A stretch of DNA of 64,000 nt from Narthecium ossifragum (Eukaryota > Streptophyta > Magnoliopsida > Dioscoreales > Nartheciaceae): assembly GCA_963920575.1 (NCBI GenBank), contig OY986967.1:27853137-27917136 (forward strand), read 5' to 3'. Each line of letters starts with the position of its first letter. Position 1 is the first letter of the stretch. The notes under the pieces were generated by a model. The model was given only the letters and a program-made list of their open reading frames with translations, was not told the origin of the DNA and did not search any database. Below are positions 28,192-38,825 of the stretch, in pieces. Position numbers and translations under genes: made by a program.

Positions 28192-30920
28192 TTACTTCTT
28201 GAGGAAATTTGCAAACCAGTGAGCAGACTGCTTCGGATATCTTTTCTTGGTTTTAAGATCCACGTAATATATGCCGTAGTGCTGTGTGTAGCCAGAGTTC
28301 CACTCAAAGTTATCGCAAAGCGACCATGCAAAGTATCCCTTCACTTGGACTCCCTCACTGCCATTGTAATGCAAAGATCACATATAGGTTTAAGAATGTA
28401 ACATTTAAATGATTAAATTCGCTTCTCCGATCAGTATTCAGATGCTTGGAACTCATCGGATGCCATAATCATCAACAACACTTGAGAAAGAAGTGCACAT
28501 TATACTTACTTAATAGCCTCCTTGACATAGGAAAGATGTTTATCATAGGAGTCTATTCTCAAGTCGTCCTGGAGGACTTGCTTGAAAGTCTCCGATGAAC
28601 CTTCCTTGTCGCTTACACCTAGAAATTAAACAAATTAACTATATTAAGGGACTATGCATGCTGATCAGGAGAAAAAATGTGAAATTTTTTTAACTTCAAT
28701 GTTCAGTTTAATTTAGTCATCCTACCATTTTCCGTAATGCAGATGGTCAGATTGCCATACTCTTTCTTTATGTAGAGCAAGAGGTCTTTGATCCCAGCAG
28801 GGTACAAGAAGAGCCATTGCGAACCAGTCTACATAGCACATTGAATCTTAGTTAGCGCGAATTGGGCGGAAACAGTTCAAAACTCTCCAATTTTGCACAC
28901 AATTGAGCACGATGTAACATTGCAAAAGCATCAAAGCTAGTGGGTGTAAGATGTTCATGTGTCCTCCTTTGATGAGCTATGATGCAGTGCTTCAGCATTT
29001 GATGTGATGGAAACTTGTCTTAATTTGATGCAATCGATTAATTTGGATGAGTTGGGATCTTACCAAAGTACCGATAGGATGGGCATCTTTATACCCTGTT
29101 GATTGAAAAGGAAAATATATGTGACACATGAAATGTGAATACAAAAAAAAAAAAAAAATTAAAATTAAGAGCCCAAAAAAGGAATGATATAGATCCATAA
29201 AATTCATAATTAATTACCTGTTTGAAGTGCCCTTCTATCATTGTCAAAGCTAGCTTCAAGTTTTTCATTGAAAGGGATGTTCTGAGCATAGAGTGTTGTG
29301 TAGTAATTGAGTCCAAGGAAGTCGAATGATCCTTTAAGCATTTCAGATTGCTCTTTGGTAAACAACGGCAGCCGATCCCCAGCAGCTGCTCTCACGGTGA
29401 AAGGGTAGTCTCCATGAGTCAAGGGTTCCAGGAACCTATACATAGAAATGATGGAATTTATATATCTCAGTGGCTCAAAATATATAGCAAAAATATTCTA
29501 CCTCCCTCTAAACTTACAATCCTAACATCCAGTCCAGAGATCGGCGAACTGCATCGCTGTCGTCTTTGGTTCTCGACATGGGAAGAAACCAATAGCTATT
29601 AAGGGCTATGCCAATCTGGCCTTCTTGTTCCTACATGAACACATGATCAGAATCTTTATACATGTAGTCTTAGACAAGTTATATTGATCTATCCATTAAT
29701 TGTTAAGCCAATAGCATGTAACATCATATATGTCTTGATTTGAGGGTGATGATGATGACTAACTATACCTTATAATTCTCTTTGTAGAGCTTCACTGCGG
29801 TGGCATGGGCTAGCAGGAGATTGTGGGCAACGATGTAAGGCTCCGTCGCCGAGTCTCCACCCAAGCATGGATATAATTGGGAACCAGAGCATCGGCCTGG
29901 TGCGAACACCCCATTGGAATAACCATTCTGGCAGAAACTCAATGGCTCATTGATAGTGATCCAGTGCTTCACTCTATCTCCGAAGTGCTTGAAGCAGACA
30001 TCAGCGTAGTTCTTGTAGTCCTCTCTGCAAGAATTAATTTAATTTGCTGATTATTGGTGCATGAATTAATTAAATGGTTTTTTTTTTAGATGATCCAAGA
30101 AATTTGACTAAGCTAATTAATTAAATGTGTTTTTAAAGTAGTGGTTAATGAAATTAGGTGGAAGATCGTTGTCCATAAATAGCTAGCTTACATGATCTTA
30201 TCAGCCCCAAGGAAACCACCATATAGCTGTTCAAGTGCCTGAGGAACATCCCAGTGGAAGATGGTAACATATGGAGTCATGCCTACAAAATAAGTTAATG
30301 AATGAGAATGCCTTCAAACAACTAATTAAGAGCTTGCATAGATGGTTACATTAATCTATATATGAAGATCTTTGGGATTTCAAGAAGAGGACCACCTTTG
30401 CTTATGATTGCATCTATGAGGTTATTGTAGTAGTCGATGCCTTCTTGGTTGATACCCCCACTGAGCTGTCCATCTGTGTTAATTGGTAACATATACACAT
30501 CGAAATCAACAATCATGCATCTATTTGAATTTATATACATGTACTGTTTTTTACATAAAGCAGCAGATCGAGTGATTATTAAATTGCATGTGTTCTTACT
30601 GAATAGGATTCTCGACCATGAAATGGAGAACCTGTAAGCATCCATGTTCAAGCCCTTCAACAAACTCACATCCTCCTGCAACTTAACCTCATTAGCTAAG
30701 CCATATACATACATATGTAGAGATTCCAACTATATCTAGCTTTTCCAATTAATTAAAACAGGGTTTCAACTATATAATCTAGACATACACATGTATTCTA
30801 TGCACCTTGTAAAGATGGTAAGAGTCTATAGCCTCATTGCCATTGCTGCCATCAGGTATACGTTCTGCCCCACCACAAAATAATAATTCTTATCAACATA
30901 CATATGAGAGAAATCTATAG

Positions 30921-30972
<52 letters not shown>

Positions 30973-31382
30973 AAACATAAGCAATTTATATGTACCTGGG
31001 TGCTGCTGTGTGTAGGTATCCCACATGCTAGGAGTCCTGCCACCCAGGTTCCAACCACCTTCATACTGCATGAAAACAACAAACATATAAGTGACCATGA
31101 TCAACATTGCAAAACATCTTAGATTATCTAAAAAAAAAGCATCAAAGATATATAGTTCTTGAGTATGTCTGTATGTGTATTTATTTGTCTACAAACCTGA
31201 TAAGCCGACGATGCGCAGCCAAAGACGAAACCAGCCGGAAAGCTATTCCGACTCAACTGAGTTGGCGCTGGCTTCACCGGCACCGACGGTGTTGGCTTCA
31301 CCGGCACCGACTGTGCTGGCAACGACTGTGCGGGCACCGCCGCCATTGCCGTAGGAAGGAGGAATCTAACTCCGAAACCCAT
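28192..31382 (-). CDS. Beta-glucosidase B (GH1), 518 aa
   Basis: Thirteen exons: 31197-31382, 30996-31065, 30806-30864, 30600-30675, 30396-30473, 30192-30282, 29769-30024, 29518-29630, 29218-29435, 29064-29095, 28726-28828, 28510-28618 and 28192-28357. They give 519 codons with stop. The acid/base Glu is in WITINEP (about residue 213) and the nucleophile in ITENG (about 426). The start ATG at 31382 opens a leader ([20 protein letters not shown]) followed by a Pro-rich repeat region (SVPVKPTP units) before the catalytic barrel begins at [15 protein letters not shown]. The leader is only weakly hydrophobic, so secretion is uncertain. All introns are GT-AG. About 400 bp of plain promoter sequence precede the ATG. 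Close paralogue of C and D; aglycone unknown. Confidence 0.9.
30926..30970. repeat. (GA)n microsatellite in beta-glucosidase B intron 2
   Basis: About 45 bp of GA. The same site is about 20 bp in copy C (44819-44839) and an impure GA tract in copy D (55148-55176), so length has changed since the duplications. Confidence 0.9.
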
Positions 31383-31677
31383 TGCTAGAGACTTTTGGGA
31401 GTTATTAGTTGCAAACCTCTGTGGAGCAAGTCAATAGATTTATAGCCGTGTTGTGAGGCATGCTAATGACTAATTAAATTAGCCCCTGGTTATTATTGTT
31501 GGTACAACTCATAACATTCACGCAAAGTTGGGGTCGTTTTCTATCACATGTCTTAAGTATCAAATTAATGAAGATAGGTAGTTTAATTGGCTGCAGGTTG
31601 CATGCGATGCATAATTAATTATGGATCGCACCTCCCCTGACGCCACCCCCCTCCGATGCAAAACTCCTTCCCCCTTA

Positions 31678-31708
<31 letters not shown>

Positions 31709-33300
31709 TCCGATTTATTTCTTCTTTTTCTTCAATTTTGTATTGTTTTTTCTTAATTTTGTTTCTTTTTTTCTCAGTAGTTTTGTTTTTTAATCAGTTT
31801 TCTTTATTCATTTTTTATCAATTTTATTTCTTTTAATTTAACAGAATTTTTAATAACCACCACAATACCATTCTCCAGACCAACTATTTTCGCCTAATTT
31901 GTCATATATTCTCTACTTTCAAATATCTATATAAAAAAATATAACGAAGATGTATAAATGTAATGTGTAAGTGTAACATTATCCAGTCTTAACATAAAAT
32001 AATGATAATAACTAACATGGTCTGTGGTAAATTCGATTGTATAATCGTGATTGTTGAATATGCTCTCCCCATAAGGAACATCATTCTCAAATGAACAACT
32101 ATCTAAAAATGAATCAAAGTAGTAATTCATCTGTGCTCACTTTCTTCTATCAACCTCCCTCGACACAACTATCTAAAAATGAAGATGCTCTTCCCATTGG
32201 ATGCATATGTTTTATATAATAGAAGATGACCGGTTTGTTATTAAAAGCTTATTCATGAAATAAATGACTTATCAATGGTATACCACATATCAATGCATAT
32301 GATAGTTATTTCTTTCTCATTCATATCATGATATCCCACATATCAATACACCACATATCAATGCACATGGTATCCCACGTATCAATGCACATTAGGATGT
32401 TAAATTCTATTAAACAAAACTAAAAAAAAAAACAAAGAAAGAAACCAAGAAGAAAGATGAGGGACATAAGGGTCAATTGTGAGGATATAAGGCCGGTGTC
32501 CGGAGTGGGGCGGTGTCGGAGGGGGTTGAGAATCAATTTACTTAATTATGTATTGGCTGTCTTTGGATGGGTGCTTTGAATCCGCCTTAATTCCGGTTCT
32601 AACTCTCTTTCCAGTTAGAGCCAGTTCATTGTGGTCCAGTCAAAAGAAAAGTTTTGTTGGCCTTCACGTAACTCACTCCTCCCTTTTTTTTTTTTGAATC
32701 CATTCCATTCAAAAAATGAACTTTTAGTTAAATGGATACTATAATGAGATGAAAGCGAGAAGAAGATTTCGACATATCGGAGACTAATCACCCTATTGGC
32801 CTTTGTGCTGCCGTGAGTTGGCGTTCGAAGACGGCGTCCTGGCACCAAGGTTCCAGGGTCAACCCACGTTCCTACTGGGGACAACCAGAAGGACATATAG
32901 CCGCCACCATCATCATTAATTAGCGTACACGTTTTATCCTTGCATCAATGTTGCGTTAGGAATTTGACCAATATCTGTGAATTGAGTTGAATGATATTCT
33001 TTTGCGGATACCTCCTCTGTCTTATCAGTTATGACTATATGGCGGGAAAACCCCGCTTTATTGGAGCCGAATCTGGCTGGTCAAAGTTGAACTAAAACCT
33101 GGCACTTACACAGGCATGGGCTGGATCAAAATTAGACAACGTTCAGCACATATGCCCATTGGGTCACAGGGTTGGGTGGTGTCTAACCCAAATAAATGGG
33201 CGAGCTGGACGCTAACATAGTGCTAGGCCCAACCATGTGGGCCTAGGCTTGGGCTTAAGAGGAAAGGAGACCACAAAGGCTCAAGCTGCCGTCGCCTTCC
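31383..33300. other. Divergent intergenic region of unit 1 (beta-glucosidase B to CDK5RAP3 fragment)
   Basis: Colinear with 45237-49318 (unit 2) and partly with 55587-56490 (unit 3). It contains a 27-base C run (about 31681-31707). The uninserted equivalent of the unit-2 Pack-MULE site (GTTAAATTCTATTAAAC, near 32398) lies here. From about 33000 on it matches the promoter side of CDK5RAP3 at 56200-56480. Confidence 0.75.
31927..32130 (-). other. Short open frame conserved between units 1 and 2
   Basis: A 67-codon minus-strand frame beginning MNYYFDSFLDSCSFENDVPY has a homologous open frame in unit 2 at 45973-46185. They differ by several residue changes but no stop or frameshift over the aligned part. 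I recognise no family. It may be one exon of a lost gene or a chance frame in a recently duplicated segment. Confidence 0.3.
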
Positions 33301-33603
33301 TCTGTCTGGCAATTCTAAACCAGAGATCTGATGGGACATGAGCATTCATAATCGTCAAGCGGATGCTTTCGTGGATACTGCTCAGCCAGATGAATACAGA
33401 AACAAGATCCTTGATGATCTATTTGAGGTACTTGCAGTTTTCATCCTGTTGCAAATTTTCATGCTGGAATTCGTTCCAGGTTGTACCGTATTGCGATGAA
33501 TTTCTATATACTTTTTTGCGGTCATCACAGGCCTTCTCAGTCCTGTGGACGACTGACACTATCCAGCTGATGATATTTGGTGTCCTATGTAGTAGTAGTA
33601 GTG
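33000..33603 (+). pseudogene. CDK5RAP3 fragment, unit 1 (interrupted by the Ty3 element)
   Basis: The promoter and 5' UTR side of CDK5RAP3 (ending CGTCGCCTTCCTCTGTCTGG) is joined at about 33309 directly to the 3' part of its large exon 7. That exon part ends at 33427 (CTATTTGAG|GTACTT) and intron 7 follows. Exons 1-6 and the start of exon 7 are missing. An in-frame TGC-to-TGA change (GAGATCTGATGGGAC) creates a stop. An 87-nt in-frame piece between two TGAA motifs (58738-58824 in the intact gene) is deleted. The Ty3 element splits intron 7 at 33603; the fragment resumes at 38831. Confidence 0.88.
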
Positions 33604-34022
33604 TGTTACGAATGGACAGCCAGATGGACAACTAGATTTGGGAGGTGATAAGGATGAATCAATCACGAGTAACCAAAGTAGGTTTATTTCAAAAAGATTG
33701 TTATTTAGGAGATTGGTTATTTGATTCTCTAGTTGCTTGTTTAGGATGATTTGATTTCCTAGTTGCTTGTTTAGGGTGATCTATACTTATCAGGATAGAT
33801 CCTTTGCTTGTTATAAAACCATCATGAAATAAAGAGATGATCATCAGTTATCATCATTATTGACTAAGGTTGAGTAGTCTCTGATTGCTCTTCAATTTCT
33901 CCTTCCTTTCTCTCCATCCACCATCATAGGCCGGCGACGCAAGCAGGTCCCTGAGTCCTTGCCCCTGGTTCCCACGCCGAGGGAGAGGCCAAGAACAAGG
34001 AGTTACGTAGCAGCGCGTAACT
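33604..34022 (+). repeat. 5' LTR of the Ty3 element
   Basis: 419 bp, TGTTACGAATGG to CGTAACT. It contains TTATAAAACC (about 33811) as a likely promoter box. Confidence 0.92.
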
Positions 34023-34060
34023 TATTGGTATCACAGCGAGCGGTCCTTCAGACCCCTGTG

Positions 34061-37000
34061 ATGGCCGATCACCAGCGCCTGGACACGTTGGAGCATCAAT
34101 TGGCTGCGATGGCCGCTTCTCTTACGGCGATCACGGACCAACTCTCCATTCTGCGGCAAGAGCGTCATAGCGACGCTTCCTCCTCTTCTCACCAACACGT
34201 CCCTGACGGCCGTCCTCACTCCACGCTTCCCAAATTTGCTAAGTTGGATTTTCCGCGTTTCTCTGGTTCGGACGATCCTACTAGTTGGATCTATCGCGCA
34301 GAACAATTTTTTGCGTTCCAGGGGACTCCGGAGTTGGACAAATTGCCACTGGCAGCATATCATCTCGAAGGGGACTCTCAACTTTGGTTCCAGCTTTTCA
34401 TGGATTCCACAGCCGATCCTTCCTGGTCTAGTTTGAAGCATGCCCTCCATCTCCGGTATGGACCTACGGCTTTCGACGACCACTTTGCGGATTTGGTAAA
34501 ACTGCGTCAACTAGGGTCTGTCCAGGACTATTATACCCAGTTCGAGCGCCTCCTCATCCGTGCGGCGCGCCTCTCTCCTAGCCAGCAAGTCAGCTGCTTC
34601 CTCTCTGGACTCAAGCCCAATCTCCGTTTGGATGTCCAAGCTGCCCGCCCTCAGACGCTGAACGACGCCATTAGCTTGGCTAGGCTGTTTGAGAACCGTG
34701 TCTGGTCCCCTCGGCCCTTCGACCGCCGTGCTCCGGGTCAGCCGCCCCCGACATCAGTGGGTCCGATGGGTTCTCCTCCCTTGGCACTTCCAGCTCCGGC
34801 TAGCGGCGCGCGTGTTCCTCCCGTTCGTCGCCTATCTCCGGCGGAGTTGCAACAGCGCCGGGATAAAGGTCTCTGTTTTAACTGTGACGAACGTTTCGTG
34901 CCCGACCACCGTTGTAAGCGTCTCTTCCTCATTGACGGCTTATTTCCAGACGAGGATATTTCCGAACCAACAGGTGACGCGGATGGCAGCCTTGACAACC
35001 CAGAACCGGTGATCTCTCTTCATGCCATGGCTGGTTCAGCAGCTCCACAGACCATCCGTGTTCAAGGCACTATCAATCGCCAGCCGCTGCATTTTCTCCT
35101 TGATACTGGCAGCACCCACAATTTTCTGTCTTCCCGGTTGGCCGCTCGGTTGGCGTTACATCCTGCTCCAGGCACCGGATTTTCTGTTCAGGTGGCTAAT
35201 GGCCATCGTTTGGACTCCCCGGGGCAGTGCTCTGCTGTTCCTGTTCAGCTTCATGGCACAGATCTGACCCTCGATTTCTTCTTACTTCCTCTGGAAGGCT
35301 GTGACGCAGTGCTCGGCGCCCAATGGATGTGCACCTTGGGGCCTATCTGGTGGGATATGAAGAACCTCACAATGCGTTTCCATCACGGCGATCGTCTGGT
35401 CGAACTACAGGGGTCTCCGCCTCCTTCCAACCGCCTAGTCACTGATTCTGCGGCCGTATCTAGCCTTCGCAAGGTTGGGTCGGGGTGGCTCTGTTTGCTG
35501 CTTCCTTCTGGACATCTTGGATCTCCTTCTCCGACCATCGACGGTATTTCTCTGGGCACACAATCGTCTGGGCCTTCTTCAACCAATGCGGCATTGTGCT
35601 CTTTGCTGGATGAGTTTGCGGTTTTTTTTCATGAACCATCTGCTCTTCCTCCTCGTCGTTTGCACGACCACCGGATTCCTCTGCTTCCTGGCGCGGCGCC
35701 AGCCAACGTTCGGCCATATCGTTACCCACAATACCAAAAAGGCGAAATTGAACGTTTGGTTGAGGCCATGCTTCAGTCTGGGGTGGTTCGCCCTAGTTCT
35801 AGTCCGTATTCCTCGCCCGTCCTCTTGGCCAAAAAGCACGATGGTTCTTGGCGTCTTTGTGTTGACTACAGAGCTTTGAACGCCGCCACTGTCAAAGACA
35901 AATTTCCAATTCCTGTTATTGATGAGCTGTTGGACGAGCTCCATGGGGCTGTCACCTTCTCCAAATTGGATTTACGCTCGGGGTACCATCAGATCCGGAT
36001 GGCGGACGCCGATGTTGAGAAGACGGCGTTTCGGACTCATCATGGGCATTACGAATTTTTGGTGATGCCATTTGGCTTAACCAATGCTCCTTCGACGTTC
36101 CAGTCACTTATGAATTCCATTTTTGGGCCTTTTCTCCGTCGGTTCGTCTTGGTTTTTTTTGACGACATATTAATTTACAGTCGTTCCTTCCAGGAGCATT
36201 TGTCCCACCTTTCTTCAGTTTTTTCTGTCCTACGCGCCAACAATCTCTTTTTGCGGCACGACAAATGCCAGTTTGGCCAACCGGCAGTGCAGTACTTGGG
36301 TCACGTGGTCTCCACCGCCGGCGTCGCCATGGACGGCGAGAAAATTGCCGCTATGATGCATTGGCCCCAGCCTCGTTCGCTGAAAGCCTTGCGTGGGTTC
36401 TTGGGGTTGACGGGGTACTACCGCAAATTTATCAAGGATTACGGTACTATTGCACGACCCCTGACTCAGTTGCTCAAGAAGGATTCCTTTCTATGGTCAC
36501 CTGAAGCCGAGCAAGCGTTCCATTCGCTCAAGGCGGCCATGTCTTCTGGACCGGTTCTAGCCCTCCCGGATTTTACCAAAACTTTTATCGTGGAGTGCGA
36601 TGCTTCGAGTACGGGCCTTGGCGCTGTTCTTCTGCAGCAGGGTCGTCCAATTGCTTTTTTTAGTCAAGCCTTGCAGGGTCGTAATTTGAAGCTGTCCACT
36701 TATGAGAAAGAAATGCTGGCTCTGGTGCTTGCTGTGCAGAAATGGCGACCTTATTTGTTGGGGACTCGGTTCGTCGTCCGCACTGATCATAAAAGCTTAC
36801 AACATCTCTGGTCGCAGACTATTACTACTGAGGCTCAACAACGTTGGTTGGTTAAGTTGCTTGGGTATGATTTCCAAATAGACTACAAGAGGGGTGCTGA
36901 CAACACGGTGGCGGATTCCTTGTCTCGCCAGCCAGCTGCCTTGGCCGCGATCTCTTCTCCCGTTTCGGACTGGCTGGAGGCCATCCGCCAGGAGGTAGCC

Positions 37001-38467
37001 ATCGATCCGCAGCTGCAACGTCTCGTGGGTAACATCAGATCCGGCGATGCCATTGTCCCATGGTCGTACAGGGACGGCTTGCTCTTCTTCAAGGACCGGA
37101 TCTATTTGGCAGCTTCGTCTCCTCTCATCCCTGTCATCCTCAAGGAATTCCACTCAGGTACGCATGAAGGGTTCTCCAAACTCTGGCATTGCATCCGCGC
37201 GGTCTTCTATTGGAAGGGGGCACAGCAACATATCAAAGATTATCTACAATCTTGTGATGTTTGTCAGCGACATAAAGCTTCCCACTCCAAGCCGGCCGAC
37301 CTTCTACAGCCCTTGCCCATTCCGACGGCCGTCTGGTCCAATATCTCCATGGATTTCATTGACGGATTGCCCAGCTCACAGGGGAAGACCGGCATCTTCG
37401 TCGTCATTGATCGCCTCTCCAAATATGGCCATTTCGTGCCCTTTCGTCACCCTTACACAGCTGCTGGCATTGCTCAATTATTTTTTGATTACATCTTCAA
37501 GCTCCACGGCGCCCCTACCTCCATCATTTGTGATCGGGATGTTGCCTTCACCAGTTCCTTCTGGCGTGAATTATTCCGACTACAAGGGGTTCAGTTTAAT
37601 TTTTCCTCTGCTTATTACCCTCAGACGGACGGGCAAACGGAAGTTTTGAATCGCACCTTGCAAATGTATCTGCGTTGTTTGTCCGACTCCAAACCGGCGG
37701 ACTGGGGTCGTTGGCTTTCGTGGGCTGAATATGTTTATAATACGAGCTTCCATTCCTCCATTGGTTGCACTCCTTTTGAGCTGGTCTATGGGCGGCCGCC
37801 TCCTACCCTTCTTTCCTACATCGCCGGCTCAACATCGACGGCGGCTGTCGATCGGTTGTTAGTGGATCGCGATGAGTTTTTGGCTCAAGCTCGCTCTCAC
37901 CTAGCGCGCGCACAAAACAGGATGCGCCAGGTTTATGATCGTCACCACCGGGAAGTCTCCTACGCCGTCGGCGATTGGGTATACCTCAAGCTCCACCCCT
38001 ACAGGCAGCAAACGGTCACCAGACGCTCCTCGCAGAAGCTAGCAGCTAAATTTTACGGGCCTTTCGAAATCTTGTCGAAGATTGGTCCGGTTGCTTACAA
38101 ACTGGCTCTTCCGGCTTCATCTCGCATTCATCCCGTCTTTCATGTTTCCTTGCTCAAGAAATATTTGGGGCCGGCTGGCGCAGCCAGTTCTCCCTTGCCT
38201 GATGTGGTTCCAACCGTTCAACTCACTCCTCAAGCTGTGCTGGACTACCGGATTAAGCGCAAACGCAACGAAGTCCTCATCCACTGGAGCGGTTTGAGTC
38301 CTGCTGACGCTGCTTGGGAAGTACTCTCAGACATTCAGCTCCGGTTTCCTTCTTTTAACCTTGAGGGCAAGGTCATTGCTAAAGGGGGTGGGAATGTTAC
38401 GAATGGACAGCCAGATGGACAACCAGATTTGGGAGGTGATAAGGATGAATCAATCACGAGATCGTGA
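34061..38467 (+). CDS. Ty3 chromovirus gag-pol polyprotein, 1468 aa
   Basis: A single uninterrupted frame from ATG 34061. Order: gag (WIYRAEQFFAFQG onward, about 34285-34700), a CCHC-type knuckle (CFNCDERFVPDHRC, about 34873), aspartic protease (LLDTGSTHNF, about 35097), reverse transcriptase (FFDDILIYS, about 36154), RNase H (ECDASSTGLGA, about 36593), integrase zinc finger (CDVCQRHK, about 37254), integrase D,D,E core (MDFIDG, CDRDVAF, DGQTE) and a C-terminal chromodomain (VLDYRIKRKRNEVLIHWSGL, about 38240). The chromodomain places it among chromoviruses and would target chromatin. The frame runs past the purine tract into the 3' LTR and stops at 38465-38467 inside the 12-bp LTR insertion. 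No internal stops, so it could be active. Confidence 0.95.
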   Translation: MADHQRLDTLEHQLAAMAASLTAITDQLSILRQERHSDASSSSHQHVPDGRPHSTLPKFAKLDFPRFSGSDDPTSWIYRAEQFFAFQGTPELDKLPLAAYHLEGDSQLWFQLFMDSTADPSWSSLKHALHLRYGPTAFDDHFADLVKLRQLGSVQDYYTQFERLLIRAARLSPSQQVSCFLSGLKPNLRLDVQAARPQTLNDAISLARLFENRVWSPRPFDRRAPGQPPPTSVGPMGSPPLALPAPASGARVPPVRRLSPAELQQRRDKGLCFNCDERFVPDHRCKRLFLIDGLFPDEDISEPTGDADGSLDNPEPVISLHAMAGSAAPQTIRVQGTINRQPLHFLLDTGSTHNFLSSRLAARLALHPAPGTGFSVQVANGHRLDSPGQCSAVPVQLHGTDLTLDFFLLPLEGCDAVLGAQWMCTLGPIWWDMKNLTMRFHHGDRLVELQGSPPPSNRLVTDSAAVSSLRKVGSGWLCLLLPSGHLGSPSPTIDGISLGTQSSGPSSTNAALCSLLDEFAVFFHEPSALPPRRLHDHRIPLLPGAAPANVRPYRYPQYQKGEIERLVEAMLQSGVVRPSSSPYSSPVLLAKKHDGSWRLCVDYRALNAATVKDKFPIPVIDELLDELHGAVTFSKLDLRSGYHQIRMADADVEKTAFRTHHGHYEFLVMPFGLTNAPSTFQSLMNSIFGPFLRRFVLVFFDDILIYSRSFQEHLSHLSSVFSVLRANNLFLRHDKCQFGQPAVQYLGHVVSTAGVAMDGEKIAAMMHWPQPRSLKALRGFLGLTGYYRKFIKDYGTIARPLTQLLKKDSFLWSPEAEQAFHSLKAAMSSGPVLALPDFTKTFIVECDASSTGLGAVLLQQGRPIAFFSQALQGRNLKLSTYEKEMLALVLAVQKWRPYLLGTRFVVRTDHKSLQHLWSQTITTEAQQRWLVKLLGYDFQIDYKRGADNTVADSLSRQPAALAAISSPVSDWLEAIRQEVAIDPQLQRLVGNIRSGDAIVPWSYRDGLLFFKDRIYLAASSPLIPVILKEFHSGTHEGFSKLWHCIRAVFYWKGAQQHIKDYLQSCDVCQRHKASHSKPADLLQPLPIPTAVWSNISMDFIDGLPSSQGKTGIFVVIDRLSKYGHFVPFRHPYTAAGIAQLFFDYIFKLHGAPTSIICDRDVAFTSSFWRELFRLQGVQFNFSSAYYPQTDGQTEVLNRTLQMYLRCLSDSKPADWGRWLSWAEYVYNTSFHSSIGCTPFELVYGRPPPTLLSYIAGSTSTAAVDRLLVDRDEFLAQARSHLARAQNRMRQVYDRHHREVSYAVGDWVYLKLHPYRQQTVTRRSSQKLAAKFYGPFEILSKIGPVAYKLALPASSRIHPVFHVSLLKKYLGPAGAASSPLPDVVPTVQLTPQAVLDYRIKRKRNEVLIHWSGLSPADAAWEVLSDIQLRFPSFNLEGKVIAKGGGNVTNGQPDGQPDLGGDKDESITRS

Positions 38468-38825
38468 TTGAGTAACCAAAGTAGGTTTATTTCAAAAAGA
38501 TTGTTATTTAGGATATTGGTTATTTGATTCTCTAGTTGCTTGTTTAGGATGATTTGATTTCCTAGTTGCTTGTTTAGGGTGATCTATACTTATCAGGATA
38601 GATCCTTTGCTTGTTATAAAACCATCATGAAATAAAGAGATGATCATCAGTTATCATCATTATTGACTAAGGTTGAGTAGTCTCTGATTGCTCTTCAATT
38701 TCTCCTTCCTTTCTCTCCATCCACCATCATAGGCCGGCGACGCAAGCAGGTCCCTGAGTCCTTGCCCCTGGTTCCCACGCCGAGGGAGAGGCCAAGAACA
38801 AGGAGTTACGTAGCAGCGCGTAACT
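38395..38825 (+). repeat. 3' LTR of the Ty3 element
   Basis: 431 bp. It carries a 12-bp insertion absent from the 5' LTR (at about 38461-38472), which forms a near-palindrome, CAATCACGAGATCGTGATTG. Confidence 0.92.

Larger units (their letters stand above)
25845..33603. repeat. Segmental repeat unit 1 (contains beta-glucosidase B)
   Basis: Similar to 38831-49318 and 49319-56484. Shared order: GGTTGGTCTTGGG block (25845, 39150, 49930), TTTTCCTTATCACATTTGTTGAA block, GGAGGTTGGTGG block (26370, 39850, 50655), GCCACTAG/CCCACTAG block, beta-glucosidase gene, CDK5RAP3 5' region. Unit 1 lacks the CDK5RAP3 intron piece at its left edge. It alone carries the TRIM-like insertion at 27123-27909. Confidence 0.85.

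Noticed and set aside
33959..34060. Gag-pol start at 33959 inside the 5' LTR
   Set aside because: The opening codon is TTG within the LTR. The first ATG after the primer-binding site is 34061.
34031..37153. Several minus-strand frames of 80-160 aa inside the Ty3 element
   Set aside because: Shadows of the gag-pol frame.
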